A stretch of DNA of 64,000 bases from Endomychus coccineus (GCA_958510875.1 OY294067.1:280879242-280943241), one strand, 5' to 3'. Positions 8,931 to 19,934 are shown, counted from the first letter of the stretch. A program made the numbers and translations. The notes: a model not told the origin generated them from the sequence alone.

Positions 8931-11870
8931 CTTTCTTGGTATATGGTATTTTGATCTTTGAAAGTGTGCTTCTTCTGCGTGAACATGTAGACAAATTTTA
9001 AAGTAATATGCAAGATCATGCGTATCCAACCAGGGGTCTTTCAAATGTGAAATGTTCTATTTTAAAACCCTTCCATTGTTCCTTATTGTGAAGTCTTTTC
9101 GTCTTCCATGCCCTAAAATGTTCATAGAATCCAACATAAAGGCAACGATTATAGGTATTTTTTCTTATAAAAGATTGATTTTTTAATGTACAAAGTCTCC
9201 AAATTTTATTTGTGAAGGAGCAGTCATCTTGATTTTTGTATATTTTCTATTCTGTCACATGCAAATGCAAACTTTGTTGTCGAAATATCATACCCTACAA
9301 AATTTCCGTAATGGATGAGGAAAAGGAACTGAAGTTACCTCCAAATTATACTTTTTCAAATTTTGTTTCCAAACTTCCAAACTGATAAACTAGCCAATTA
9401 TTCAGAGGTGTTATAACTTATAAAAGATTCAGGTGTTGGATATTGACTTTAACTTATTGATACTTGATAGAATTCAGAAGAAAATTCGAAACTGATTGTC
9501 ATTAATTAAAAAATAATAAGAACATTCAACAATAGGTGACCAAAGATCAATTCACTCTAATAAAAAATGCATAACAGAACGAATATTTTTAATCTCTGTA
9601 AGATGTTGATGTATTTTTTAGAGTTCACATCGTCAGTGTTTATGTTAGATTGAAAAAGTCACGACGTCTCAAAAGAACTTATGGTTGTAAGTGTTTGGAA
9701 TAAATCTGAAAGAGTTAAAATATACAAAGTTGAAGCTCACATGTCATTTATGATTGAAGAATGACCATTCTTATTCATTCACGCTGTCCTTTACATCGTC
9801 GTTGGTGCTCGAGAAGAATCTATAGTCTTTTACCGTCTGCCAGGTATTTATTTAAAAGATTATTTTTTTAATATAGTTTCAACGTACAAAAGACGATGGA
9901 TGATTGATACAGAACTAACAAAAGCGTCAAATGAGTTGGCATTTATCACAAGACGTCGAGCAAGGAGAAATGACATCCAGATATTTGACATACGAGGTCT
10001 TCGAGAAATTGAGATTGATAATGTGAAGTATTCTACATATAGAATATACAGTTCTAATTTCGATTCGATGATTTGATTTGTTGTTGTTTAAGTTTTTTCT
10101 TGTGCCAACCCCTTTCATAACTCACGAGTCGTCACTGCGATGAACGATGAAATCGTTCAACATAGCTTATCAAAGTAATATAATATCAGTCAAACTGAAA
10201 ATGAGAATGGATCATTATATCTAATAAGAATATATGCCTTGTGTAGTATTTTATTGCGTCCGCCAGGACGCAATGTTTTGAAGACGGAAGTGGATTTTTG
10301 AGATATCTGCGCATGAGCGAGAGCTGCTACGTTAGGCAGTTTTTATGGGTGGAGGAATCAATGCATCCTGAAAAATTCCACTTGTTTATTTTATTATAAA
10401 GCCAGGAAAGAGCCCATTCAATAATCTTTGATAGAACTTCAATTAATTTCGAATTATTATTTTCCAATATCAAAGGAGACACAATATTACACATGAATAT
10501 GATAAATTAATATTATTTTTAGAATCAGTAGCGTAAGGGTAAAGATATTTTGAATGTTGTAAATGTTAATCTACATTTCTCATTCACAATTCCTTAGGTA
10601 TTCTCTTTATATTAGAAAAGTATAATGATCATTTTTACTAAGACTTAGAAGCATTTTTTCCATCTAATATATTTATTTTATGTTTGTTTATATTATTCAA
10701 TCAATAATAATTACTTATATTAAGTACCTATTACTGTTGTATTCTAAAAGATTTTTTCTCCTATAATAGATATTTATTGTGTGACGTGGATAAAAATTAT
10801 CCAGTAGCGTAGCTGCAGGGGATTATTTCCTTTTCTCTATGCCACTGAATATTTTCCAAAAATTGCGTCGTAACAATCTCTCTTTCGATTTGGGAAAATA
10901 AGATATTCCAACAAAATTAAAGGCACCTTTTTACAAAAAATTTCATTTTTTACGTAAAGTTCTATAAATTCGACTACCGAGTTTTCGGATCGTGGAATAT
11001 CTTTGCAGATATATCTGAGAGGGTTTCTTCATTTTAAATATTTAAATGTAAGAAATAAATTTGATGCGTACAATCATTGTTATCTTTTATTTGAACAACT
11101 TTTCTCTCAACACATACAATCAACTATATAAATCATAAGCTTAGAACTGTTTTAAATAATAGCCATTTAACTTTTATTACTATTTCAGATTTTCTCTAAG
11201 CCTGAACAATAATTACTTATTTCAACAACGGGGGCTTCAATGAAATTTTGCACCATAACTTCTTTTTCTAAATTTAACGAGAAATCGTAAAAATGTTCCT
11301 TTATCTGTTCATAGTCATTTGCGAAGCCGACGCTGCTAACTATTCCTACTGTTCCTGCTAACTGTTTCCGTAGCCAAGTCGCGAATAGTAGGTAGCTAGT
11401 TATACTACATATCGGAACAAATGAATACTTCCGAAATTATTGATATTTCATGCAAATCCTGGGGTCAGGTATACGAATGGATTATTTGATTTACGATGAT
11501 AGCTTTGATCGGTTAATCTAAGAACGGTAAAATTATTAATATAGATAGATTATGCAAAGTTTGGAAAATTTAAATTTTTCCTCTCTAAAACAGTAGTTTG
11601 TTAATTTTTGCCAATAACTAGAAATTGTCTAATTTCGAGTTTATATCTGTATTATTTAATTGTTTTTTTCAATTTCTGTTCTAACCGAAACGGCATTCAA
11701 AACCGGAACTATACTTATTGATATGCTAAATATACCAACCGATTTTATTTCTATTCGTGGGAAATTATGTGGAAAGCTGGTGCTGAGTATTTGTTAATCA
11801 AACGCTCGCTATAGTATCAATAGGTACTTATGTTGACGATAACATAATATAATATAATACGAAACATTCA
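8931..11870. other. Gene-free AT-rich stretch
   Basis: No coding region, RNA gene or known element is recognisable. Frames are short and look random. The only structures seen are the hairpin at 10255-10276 and a weak inverted pair, ggataa/ttatcc, near 10788-10801. Confidence 0.5.
10255..10276. repeat. Perfect 9-bp hairpin with 4-nt loop
   Basis: ATTGCGTCC and GGACGCAAT are exact reverse complements separated by GCCA. It sits in a short, locally GC-richer island (about 10250-10360) inside AT-rich DNA. It may be the inner edge of a degraded inverted-repeat element; no partner end was found. Confidence 0.5.
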
Positions 11871-11880
11871 CCTTTGTCCA

Positions 11881-11962
11881 CTAAAAATACTATTAAAGTA
11901 CTTACTAAGAATCTTTCAGCTACCAAGTAAATTTACTTTACTGGTACTTTAATAATATTTTT
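11881..11962. repeat. Inverted copies of a PLE terminal-repeat segment
   Basis: Ctaaaaatactattaaagta at 11881 is mirrored by tactttaataatatttttag at 11943-11962 with one or two mismatches. The same text occurs at 12204-12224 beside a hammerhead motif, so this is terminal-repeat sequence of PLE lineage B in head-to-head arrangement. A partial motif (tttcagctaccaag) at 11914-11927 is the GAAA-plus-stem II half of that hammerhead. Confidence 0.6.
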
Positions 11963-12221
11963 AGTGAATAATTGTGATTATTCGTACTTATTAGTGTTAA
12001 AGTGTACCAACAATTGTGAACTCTTTTAGTAATATATTAATAATATAATATATAAAGATAAAGAAATTCTTGTAAAACAAAACCAATGAACATCGAATTA
12101 TTTTGACCCCGTGAAGTTAGGCAACTTGGTAACAGTTTCGGAAAGCGACAGGCCGAAAGTATAGTATATATTCACTATAGATAAGAAATAATCACTCTTA
12201 TCCACTAAAAATACTATTAAA

Positions 12222-12263
12222 GTACTGAGGACCTATCGGCTACCAAGTAGCCATCATCAGAGT
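12222..12263 (-). ncRNA. Hammerhead ribozyme motif, PLE lineage B (one core base changed)
   Basis: On the minus strand: CTGATGA (12260-12254), one extra U, a perfect 6-bp stem II GGCTAC/GTAGCC closed by 3 nt, then GATA where GAAA is required, followed by GGTCCTCAGTA. A 4-bp stem I (TACT/AGTA) can form. The GAAA to GATA change should weaken or abolish cleavage. Sister copies at 22475-22515 and 58845-58885 keep GAAA, so the family ancestor was probably active. Confidence 0.6.
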
Positions 12264-12388
12264 AAACTAAATTACAAATCGAAATGTGCCTGTTCAAATA
12301 CTATTTAGGGATAATAATGCAAACAAGGGGTTACCCCAGCGCGAGACGAATCGGAATTTAATAAATTGCTTTTTCGTTTATATATATA

Positions 12389-13828
12389 CAGGGTGTTCCA
12401 TCTCAGACGAGCCACCCCGTATATTTCTTATCCCATAGTGAGTGGAAAAATCTCCCGAAACACGTCGAATGATTTTGTTTGGGGGACATCTTTTGACGTA
12501 TATTTGAGGCTTGAACGAGCAGTCCCCTAATAGGGGGGGCTTCAACCCCTCAAAATTGAATAGGGGAGAGGGGTTGAGTGATACGTCATTTGAAAGGTCT
12601 TGGAAGCCTCTTTACAACGGTGTATGAGAAACGTAAATTTGATGAACCGTTTTCGCCAAAAATTAATTTTGTTGCTCGAATGCGCCACCTTGAATATTTT
12701 GGTTATTTGTACAATGTACAAGCTCATTTTTATTAAGCCTTTTTTACAAATTTAAACAATCTTCAAAAAATCCCATTCGTAAAAAAATTGAACTGTTTTG
12801 TCATGCTTACAATGAAAAAAATTAAATCTGCGTGTTTAAATCAAATGTTCAAATTGTCCTCCATTGACTTCCATACAATAATACAATCTTGACTGAAAAC
12901 CGTCTCTAACATGGTTCAGCATAATTGGAGTTATTTGACGACACTCATTTACAATTCGTTGGCGTAGTTCGTCCAAATTTTCAGACTGAGTCACAAAAAT
13001 CTTGGACTTAAGATGGCCACTCCATAGGACCTCTTCTTCCAATCCAACGACCGGGGTATTGCAAATTGAGGTATTGGCGAACTGGTGCGGCGTAATGAGG
13101 AGGAGCTCCGTCTTGTTGGAAATGCAATTGTTGTTCAAGTAGAGGATCATTTTCTAACTGTTAAGTTATTAACGGATCAATTACATTTCCCAACATTTCA
13201 AGATAAATTTCGCCATTTAAATTACCAGGAATAAACAGAGGTCCAATTAGGTGGTCTCCCAAAATTCCTACCCAAACGTTTAGCTTTACCCGATGTTGAT
13301 TGTGAGCTTCTCGAAATACATGAGGATTTGTATCGCTCCAAATTCTACAGTTATGCCGGTTAACCTCTCCATTAAGTAAAAAACTGCATTCGTCAGAAAA
13401 GCAAACGTTGTACAAGAAATTTGGGTTATTGTTGATACGCTCGACCATAATTTCGCAAAACTCTTGCCTTCGATCCCAATCATCATCATTTAATTCCTGA
13501 ATTAATTTAATTTTGTACGGATGAAACTTGAGTTTATGTAAAATTCTGTAAACGTTAGATTGGCTAATACCGGAAGCTGCAGAAAGTTGTCGTACAGATT
13601 GTTTGGCATAAGTTGGACATGTCCCAATACCGCCACAGCTGCTCCTTCATCATTAACAATTCCAATGGGTGCCCTTTTTTTATCCATTACTGGACCCGTC
13701 TCCACAAATTTTGAAATCAATTCCATTACGTACTTATGGCGAACGCTACGTCCAGGATGGTTTTCGTTAAATATCCTTGCAGCCGCTCGGACATAATTTT
13801 TATTTTGGTAATAAAGGCTAACCAGTAT
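12389..13828 (-). mobile_element. IS630/Tc1-mariner-type transposon nested in the PLE, transposase broken
   Basis: The left end is CAGGGTGTTCCATCTCAGACG preceded by a TA repeat, typical of insect IS630-like ends. On the minus strand the transposase reads YYQNKNYVRAAARIF, HPGRSVRHKYVMELISKFVE, KKRAPIGIVNDEGA (helix-turn-helix region), then FSDECSFLLNGEVNR with the first catalytic aspartate, HFQQDGAPPHYAAPVRQYLN with the second, and ECRQITPIMLNHVRD and CMEVNGGQFEHLI at the C-terminus. The segment that should hold the third aspartate is deleted: WPS runs straight into SGHLKSKIF. There are also frame changes near 13160 and 13500. The 5' end starts within the transposase, so the right terminal repeat is gone. 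Confidence 0.75.
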
Positions 13829-13829
13829 A

Positions 13830-14457
13830 TTTTCATCTCTTCTAAATTGCCTAGATATTTGTCTGTACTGAGTTTTAACAGAGTGATAAATTTTTTCGAG
13901 AAATGGTGTGACCTGTGAACAAAATATATTCGGCTACCGCTGATTTTTCAGCATTATTTTTCGAATTAAAATGTTCCTTCTAGTTTGACCTACACAGCAT
14001 TTTGAACATGACTCTCAATTGATTTTGTAAATTCCGGATTTATTGAAATCGGAAACTTCATCAAAGGTGTTGCCTAAACGGTGTTGTAGCTCGTTTTTAC
14101 ATCTACAAACTCGTTGTATTGCAAATTTAGAAAACAAACTATGGAATTTATTAATTACTGAAGAATGGTAAATGAAACTGTTGAATTTTATTGAAGTATT
14201 TGAAGGTAATAGCTCTAATTTGGTTAGTTGGCTACGATATAATTTCCTTTTTTGTTTAGAAATTAAATTATTGATCAAAGATTTGTGGTAACCATTGTCC
14301 AACGCAATTTGCTGAAGTTTCTCAACTTCGTTGTTATAATTTTGCTGACTCAAGAGGACGTTCAATAATCTATGAACTAGACTATTAAACGGAGCTATTT
14401 TATATCTAAACGGTGTAGCTGAATTCGCCGGTTTGTTTGAGTGGGTCTTCTGAACAT
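13830..14457 (-). pseudogene. PLE lineage B: RT thumb, linker and GIY-YIG endonuclease start
   Basis: Minus-strand sequence reads YKIAPFNSLVHRLLNV, LLSQQNYNNEVEKLQQIALD, NGYHKSLINNLIS and KNELQHRLGNTFDE, which is PLE thumb and connector. Then KSGIYKIN, a TGA stop in place of the expected cysteine, and ESCSKCCVGQTRRNI, the GIY...YVGQT signature of the PLE nuclease that nicks the target. The nuclease is cut soon after by the nested IS630-like element at 13828. A frame change near 14370 joins this block to the stretch flanking the hAT. Confidence 0.8.
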
Positions 14458-14465
14458 GTGGGAAC

Positions 14466-15279
14466 CTGGGCCAGATTTAGATTCAGAGGTCTGGAGGCCT
14501 CGGGGTAACAAAGGAGTAGAGGCCCCCTGGCCCCAAATTATTTTCCAAATAAAATGAACAATTGTTTCAGTCGAGTTTTTCGATAAGTAATTTATTGTGA
14601 AACCAAGTAAATTCTTTTAGTATTTAACAAACATATATAAATATAATCGGAAACAAGAATTATCTTAAATTAAATTTTAGCGTTAACGAACGGAAGCTTC
14701 CGAGCTTTTTTCGCCGAAAAATAGTTGATGATTTCGCCGAAATCCAGTTCCCGAAGTAAGTCACTTTCAATGCTCAGCAGAGAAAGCTTTGATAGACGGT
14801 TTTGTCCCATCGTCGTTCGAAGCCTATTTTTTATAATTTTCATTTCTGAAAATGAGCGCTCTCCAGTGCAATTTGATACCATCAGAACCAAATACATTCT
14901 CAATGCAGTTTCAAGGTTTGGGAATGTAGCTCTGAAATTTTTATCTTCGAGAATTTGGTAGTCTAAACTAGTTCTGGAGATTGGTCTTTTCCGAAGTCCT
15001 TTCTGTATGAGTCGATCAAAGACACAAATTGATTGCCTGATTGGAGTGAACAAATATAGATCAATGATTTCAGTTAATATTCAAGAACAATGTAATCATG
15101 TTTGTTCAAAGGTAAAGGAAAAGGAAAACAGCAAAAAAAAATATCAAAGGAAAAGTTATTTAGGTACTAGTGTTTACTAGTAGGAATTTAAAAGATTTTT
15201 TTCCGAAGTCTATTGTGGGGCCCCCCTTTTGTGAAGGCCCCGGGGCTGTAGCCCCGGTTGCCCCCTAAATCCGACGGTG
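14466..15279 (-). mobile_element. Short hAT element nested in the PLE, with TSDs
   Basis: Ends are related inverted repeats, ctgggccagatttag at 14466 and the reverse complement of caccgtcggatttag at 15279. They are flanked by 8-bp duplications gtgggaac (14458-14465) and gtgggaat (15280-15287), 7 of 8 matching, as hAT insertion predicts. Inside, the minus strand encodes the C-terminal dimerisation region: NCTGERSFSEMKIIKNRLRT, TTMGQNRLSKLSLLSIESDL, LRELDFGEIINYFSAKKARK. The catalytic part is absent, so this is an internally deleted copy. Removing it reconnects PLE reading frame on both sides. Confidence 0.85.
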
Positions 15280-15287
15280 GTGGGAAT

Positions 15288-16385
15288 CCAAGTGATACCA
15301 TCTTTCATAATGATAATATCAAGGAAAAGAAGCTGATTATCTGTTTCTATTTCGACAGTGAATCGCAGTTAATAAAATTGGCTATTAATCGTGTTCAAAA
15401 AGCCATGTAAATCTAAATCTTTACTTGTAATCGCGAAAATGTCGTCAACATATCTATACCAAACTTTTGGAAACTGATTCAATTTTGATTTTAAGGAGGT
15501 TTTCAGTTCGCTTAGGAAAATATTGGTCATCAAAAAAGGAAATTATGTATTGCTTATTGCGCTTGTTTGTTTATAGCAATTTTTGTTAAAAGTGGAATAA
15601 TTTTGCTCCTTACATAAAGATGTAAGGATCATGTATTCTGTAGCTTCTATCGGGGATATTAATATTTGAAAGCTATTTCGTCAGAATGTTTATCAACTCA
15701 GGGATTGGAGTATTTGTAAATAGTGAAACAACATCAAATTAATCCAGAGTATCATCAGGTTCAAGCTTGAAATCTTTCAATTTTGCGATATAGGTTCTTA
15801 AGAATTTTTCATAGACAATCTTGATGCGGTTTGGAAGTTGCTAAATTCCTTCACTAACCATTTTGCTATGTTATACGTAGGACAATTAATATTTGAAATG
15901 ATTGGTCTCATGAAATTACCCGGTTTATGTATCTTAGGTAAGCAATACAGTTTGGGAAGATAAGGATTTGAAAATCTAAGTTTGTATTTTAAGTTATCGG
16001 AGATGATTACAACTAGTTTAACGCATTTTGATAACGGATTCCTGGTAATCTGTTCATAGGAACCATCATTTAATAAGGTATTTACCGAATTGTGATAATC
16101 CTCTTTGCCCATAATTACGAGGGAATTTCCCTTATCTGTTTTCAAGTGATAACAGTATTTTCCTTTCAATGAATCACAGATATTATTGAAGTTATTGGAG
16201 GAACTTTTATATAATTTATTTGAATGTACAAGAAATGTCTTGCACTTGTTATGAATAACAGCTTCATCTTGAAAGTTGACAAACCAATTCATATTTTCAA
16301 TATCATTGATTGAATCCTTCGTAGGTAATTTCTTAGAAACATGTTTTTTTTTATAGTTTATTATTGTATACATTGCCTACAAAAT
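15288..16385 (-). pseudogene. PLE lineage B reverse transcriptase
   Basis: Minus-strand order: KTDKGNSLVIMGKEDYHN (fingers), LPKLYCLPKIHKPGNFMRPI and ISNINCPTYNIAKWLVKEF (conserved PLE block with PK.HK), FDVVSLFTNTPIPELINIL (motif A aspartate), a damaged motif B region (NCYKQTSAI then FPFLMTNIFLSEL, with the MGN segment lost), WYRYVDDIFAITSK (intact YVDD), then LLFLDIIIMKDGIT. The catalytic aspartates survive but stops and shifts occur in several places (about 15380, 15560, 15660, 15830). PLE RT is the telomerase-related type that primes on nicked target DNA. Confidence 0.85.
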
Positions 16386-17940
16386 TCCTTTCAGTAAGTC
16401 CCAAACTAAACCAATAGGTATTATGTAGGTATAGGTACCTGCATATATTGCAAAAACGGAGTATCACGACATTAGTCATTTTGAAATTGAAAGTTTGAAA
16501 AAGTATCATTCTATTTAAGTTTTAGGGGTCTGATTTACTGAAAAAATAACCTCCTTATCTTAGACACCACCAGCGTGCAATTCGATTTGAAAGCACATAA
16601 TGAGTGTTTACTTCCAATATTGCCCAGCTATCCTGGTAGAAGAGTTGCTATTGAGTATATTTGAGTGGATTAAGTATAAGTGGTGAATTTAATTTGTAGT
16701 GGCAGATCTTATAAAACATCCATTCTATGATATTAATAGTAAAGTTACCTTCATTTCTAGAGATCCTAAGATTTTTTCATCAATATCACTCTCCAGTTTC
16801 TCTTCGCAAAACGTCCAAATATTGCACTGCAATTTCATGTAGGTGACTTCAATATAATGTCTACAAAACACTGCACACAATAATTGCGAAACAAATCAAT
16901 TGTTCGATCACCTATTTGAGCCGTAAAAAAAATACAACGTTCAAAATTTATTTATCTCTGAAATTTCTTCCACGAAGTATGACCACTTTTCGTGTCATCC
17001 AAACCAACGTGCGCAAACAACTGCCCAGTGCGTTCCGGATCTCGCGGTTCTAGAAATCCGATCTGCTACAGGTTGTTCGGATTGGTTGACTGAGATACAG
17101 TTCAACCCATCGATAGTTGGCAACCGAGGTGGAGTCACGATTGTTGAACCCTCCCATCTATGCAATATTCAATAGGGCCGTTTGCGGTTGCTTTTTGTTT
17201 GTGAGAGGCAACTCTGTATTGTGAAATCTGACTACGTGTAATAATATAATACTTACCCACCACGCGAAAAAGTCTATGAATTGATTCAAACTGCTTTTGT
17301 AATGCCATATATTTAAAAAGGCATAAATATCGTTAATGCAGGTACGTTGTTCAAAGGGTGCCTATCAAATTCCTAAAGGATTTTATTAAATTCGTTTGGT
17401 CATACTCGGAATTACAGCTGTTTATTATTCTAATGCAAATGAATCGTATACTGATTTCTGGAAAATATTTAGCACTGGGGCAGATTTGCCGTAAGGCATC
17501 AGGAGACATATTTTCTAGGGCGACTATTCAGAAATTACGTCAATGAATCATTCGACATTAACTAGATGAGTTGTAAAAGAGGGTTAATGAGATGGGCAAT
17601 ATTTTCCGTTACTCCATAATCTCCTGCACGAGTTGAACAAAAACAATAAGAAGTAGTATAAGTGCTTCCGACCAATACAATAGGGTAGATAGGCAATAAG
17701 GCAATTTATTAGAACATTCATTTGATTATTACTTGGTGAACTGTTGACAGTGATGTATCTATGGCAAAGCAATCTATGCGACTTTCGAAGTATATTAGAG
17801 GCCCTGGGGAATTTGGGGCACCGCTGAGTTCGACAAGCGATCATTTAGCAAATTTAAACTTCGACAATCAAGAATCAAGACAGATTATGCGTATAAACCT
17901 ACTAACTGTGTTGGCAAATATTTTTATTTAAAGCCTTGAA
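16386..17940. other. No recognisable gene
   Basis: Short frames only. A GC-richer island at about 16980-17230 stands out from the AT-rich surroundings but gives no recognisable protein on either strand. No repeat structure was seen. Confidence 0.45.
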
Positions 17941-17944
17941 TACC

Positions 17945-18262
17945 TAAAGATAAATAACCCACACAGTATACAAATTAAATTGTTTATATTGCGATGGAAT
18001 TTATACAGGAATCTCAAAGTAATATTTACAACAAAAAATATATGGTCATACGTATAGTACTAAAGGCAAAAACTTGGAAAATTCCACCATCCTTGCTGAA
18101 CATTGTTGTGATTATAAATAACCATGAGGTCAATTACAAAAATGTAAATATCATCTCCAGGATGATGATTCTAATAAAACGTGATTCTAAGTCTATAGGT
18201 AAATCATAGAACAGACGTTCAATCACCAAGTCAAATTTATACTAATTCAATTAATTAAATTA
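17945..18262 (+). pseudogene. PLE lineage A, GIY-YIG endonuclease fragment
   Basis: From cacacagtatacaaatt the plus strand parallels the nuclease ORF at 19082-19400: HTVYKLNCLYCDG, IYTGI(S), then diverged copies of KYST.., FDYNH, NYKNVNI and IKRDSKSI. Frames are interrupted (for example the stop after AEHCCDYK). It lies about 800 bp upstream of the better copy and in the same orientation. Confidence 0.7.
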
Positions 18263-18540
18263 TGTTCCTATGTACGTCTTTATAATGTTAAAAATATATT
18301 TTAGGTACAATGCGGAAAAAATCAATATTTCTTGATAAGGGCTGACAACATTTTTCTATTACTCACGAATCTTTAACATCTGGTTTGAAATTGGATACTT
18401 CAGCTTATTAGAGTTGGTTTTGACAGTTTATTCTCACATTACAGGAGATGACTCCAATTACTATAGAAAAATTGCTTTGCAGTGGTTTGTTGATGGTTAT
18501 TCATATAGATACTTCAATGAACTGCAATTGAATTATTGTT

Positions 18541-18963
18541 GAATTGTTTGAATAATATTAATGAATAATTTATATTTAATAATAAAAATATGGAACTTCA
18601 TTAATATTAATATATAAATGAACATTCCAAATCATTTCTGAAAAACATGTTTTTATTTATTATAACATTAGTTGTGTAACGGTACAAATTTTGTTAATAC
18701 TTTCTATATTAATAAATGAAATTTATTTAATTTTAAAGCTAAATACTGCGACTTTAATAATGAAATTTACGAAATTTTAATTGACTGATAAAAAATTACA
18801 TGTAAATTGAATAAAAATATAATACAAGTGAAAATAGAATGAAAACCTTATTTTAATTGGATGAAAAATAAACGTAAATTTTTAATATTAAAATTAATAA
18901 ATTTATTAATTGAACTGTTTAAATAATATTAATGAATAATTTATATTTAATAATAAAAATATG
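18541..18963. repeat. AT-rich direct repeats upstream of PLE lineage A copy
   Basis: The phrase aataatattaatgaataatt followed by tatatttaa.aataaaaatatg occurs at about 18549-18593 and again at 18923-18963, ending exactly where the PLE palindrome begins. A third copy is downstream of the PLE at about 19995-20047, and it is preceded by ttattttaatt.gatgaaaaa as is the second. The PLE therefore sits between direct repeats of at least 100 bp, either because it landed in a local tandem array or because of a duplication at insertion. Confidence 0.65.
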
Positions 18964-19142
18964 ATTCCAGTATAGGTTCCATCACAATCTAAACAATTCA
19001 ATTTATACACTGTGTGGGTTTGTTTATCTTTGGGTATTAACGGTTTTAAAACCGTTTTAAAACCGTTAATACCCAAAGATAAACAAACCCACACAGTGTA
19101 TAAATTGAATTGTTTAGATTGTGATGGAACCTATACTGGAAT
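18964..19142. repeat. Perfect palindrome, 89-bp arms with a 1-nt centre
   Basis: Bases 18964-19052 are the exact reverse complement of 19054-19142, with a single C at 19053. The right arm is the start of the PLE lineage A nuclease coding region (reading KDKQTHTVYKLNCLDCDGTY), so the left arm is an inverted duplicate of the first 89 bp of this truncated element. Because of it the same peptide can be read on both strands. No mismatch was found between arms, so it is very recent or an assembly fold-over artefact. Confidence 0.95.
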
Positions 19143-19919
19143 CTCTAAACAATATTTACAAAAAAGAATGTACGGCCATAAATATAGCACAAGAAATAAC
19201 AACTTAGAAAATTCCACCGCCCTTGCTAAGCATTGCTTTGATTATAACCATCAATTTGATTACAAAAATGTTAATATCTTAACTAAGGAAACCAATTATT
19301 ATAAAAGACCTATCCTGGAGATGATTCACATAAAACGGGACCCCAAATCTGTAAATCATAGGGTAGACACACAAAATCTAAGTCATATTTATACTAATTT
19401 GATTAAATAATCTCTTGCAAATTCTTACATACGTCTTTATAAGTGTAGAAAATGTTTTTAGGAAGAATTCGTAATAGTTATTTCCCAGTACAGGCCTGAA
19501 ACCGTTCTTAAGGGCCTTGTCATAAATCCTACACATCTGGTTTCGAAAGTAGATACTTGACAAATAACTTCGTTCTTCTCATTTGTTGTGAGAATACCAA
19601 TCAATATGCACTCATATATTTTAATAATATTACTGAATAGCGGATTCTTACTACAAAAAAATAATTTTTTATACATTAATTCTGACGATACAATTCGATT
19701 ATTCGTGGTTCTGTTCGTTTCGACGGCGTGGGCTCTTTTAATTGAAGTTTAATTGTGCGATTTGGACGCTTGTGCTATAATTAGTTTTAATAAACCCCCT
19801 TTTTAGACATAGTGAGTCTTCTGATGATGGTCGTGAGACCGAAACGTACGTAAAGACTAATAGTTAAAACAAAGTGTTATTGTGACCTATTTCCCGAGAA
19901 TTTTTATATATAATATAAT
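19054..19919 (+). mobile_element. Penelope-like element, lineage A, 5'-truncated copy
   Basis: The reading frame to 19410 encodes the GIY-YIG-type nuclease: QTHTVYKLNCLDCDGTYTGI, SKQYLQKRMYGHKYSTRN, NSTALAKHCFDYNHQFDYKN, IKRDPKSVNHRVDTQ and a normal stop. The Y-x-L-x-C-x2-C and TYTG elements match the PLE nuclease. After the stop comes about 500 bp of 3' terminal repeat with the hammerhead at 19815-19858 and the phrase gtgacctatttcccgagaat. Everything upstream of the nuclease (the whole RT) is missing and replaced by the palindrome's left arm. The nuclease frame itself is intact, so this is one of the youngest insertions in the window. Confidence 0.85.
19815..19858 (+). ncRNA. Hammerhead ribozyme, type I, near-canonical (PLE lineage A)
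   Basis: Stem I is AGTCTT (19815-19820) with AAGACT (19853-19858), 6 bp perfect. The core CTGATGA follows at 19821-19827, then one extra U (19828), stem II GGTC/GACC around the GTGA tetraloop (19829-19840), GAA (19841-19843), a tiny stem III ACG/CGT with a 2-nt loop (19844-19851) and A at 19852 as the predicted cleavage base. PLEs are known to carry hammerheads with very small stem III in their terminal repeats. The extra U before stem II is the only departure from the core consensus. Confidence 0.8.
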
Positions 19920-19934
19920 GTAAATAAAAATAGG

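Larger units (their letters stand above)
12185..16385 (-). mobile_element. Penelope-like element, lineage B, with two nested insertions
   Basis: Minus-strand PLE running from the RT fingers (about 16370) through RT palm (to 15288), thumb and GIY-YIG nuclease (14457 to 13830) to a terminal repeat with a hammerhead motif (12383 to 12185). It is split by a hAT at 14466-15279 and an IS630-like element at about 12389-13828. The same PLE without these insertions can be aligned at 52135-52870, where tcgttta..catctctcctaaatta continues uninterrupted. Many stops and shifts show it is long dead. Confidence 0.8.

Noticed and set aside
10802..10848. Tiny hAT-like element with ends CAGTAGCGTAG and CTATGCCACTG
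   Set aside because: Only 47 bp long and the flanking 8-mers do not match, so no target duplication supports it.
18906..19094. Minus-strand frame repeating the nuclease peptide
   Set aside because: It is produced by the left arm of the perfect palindrome, not by a second gene.
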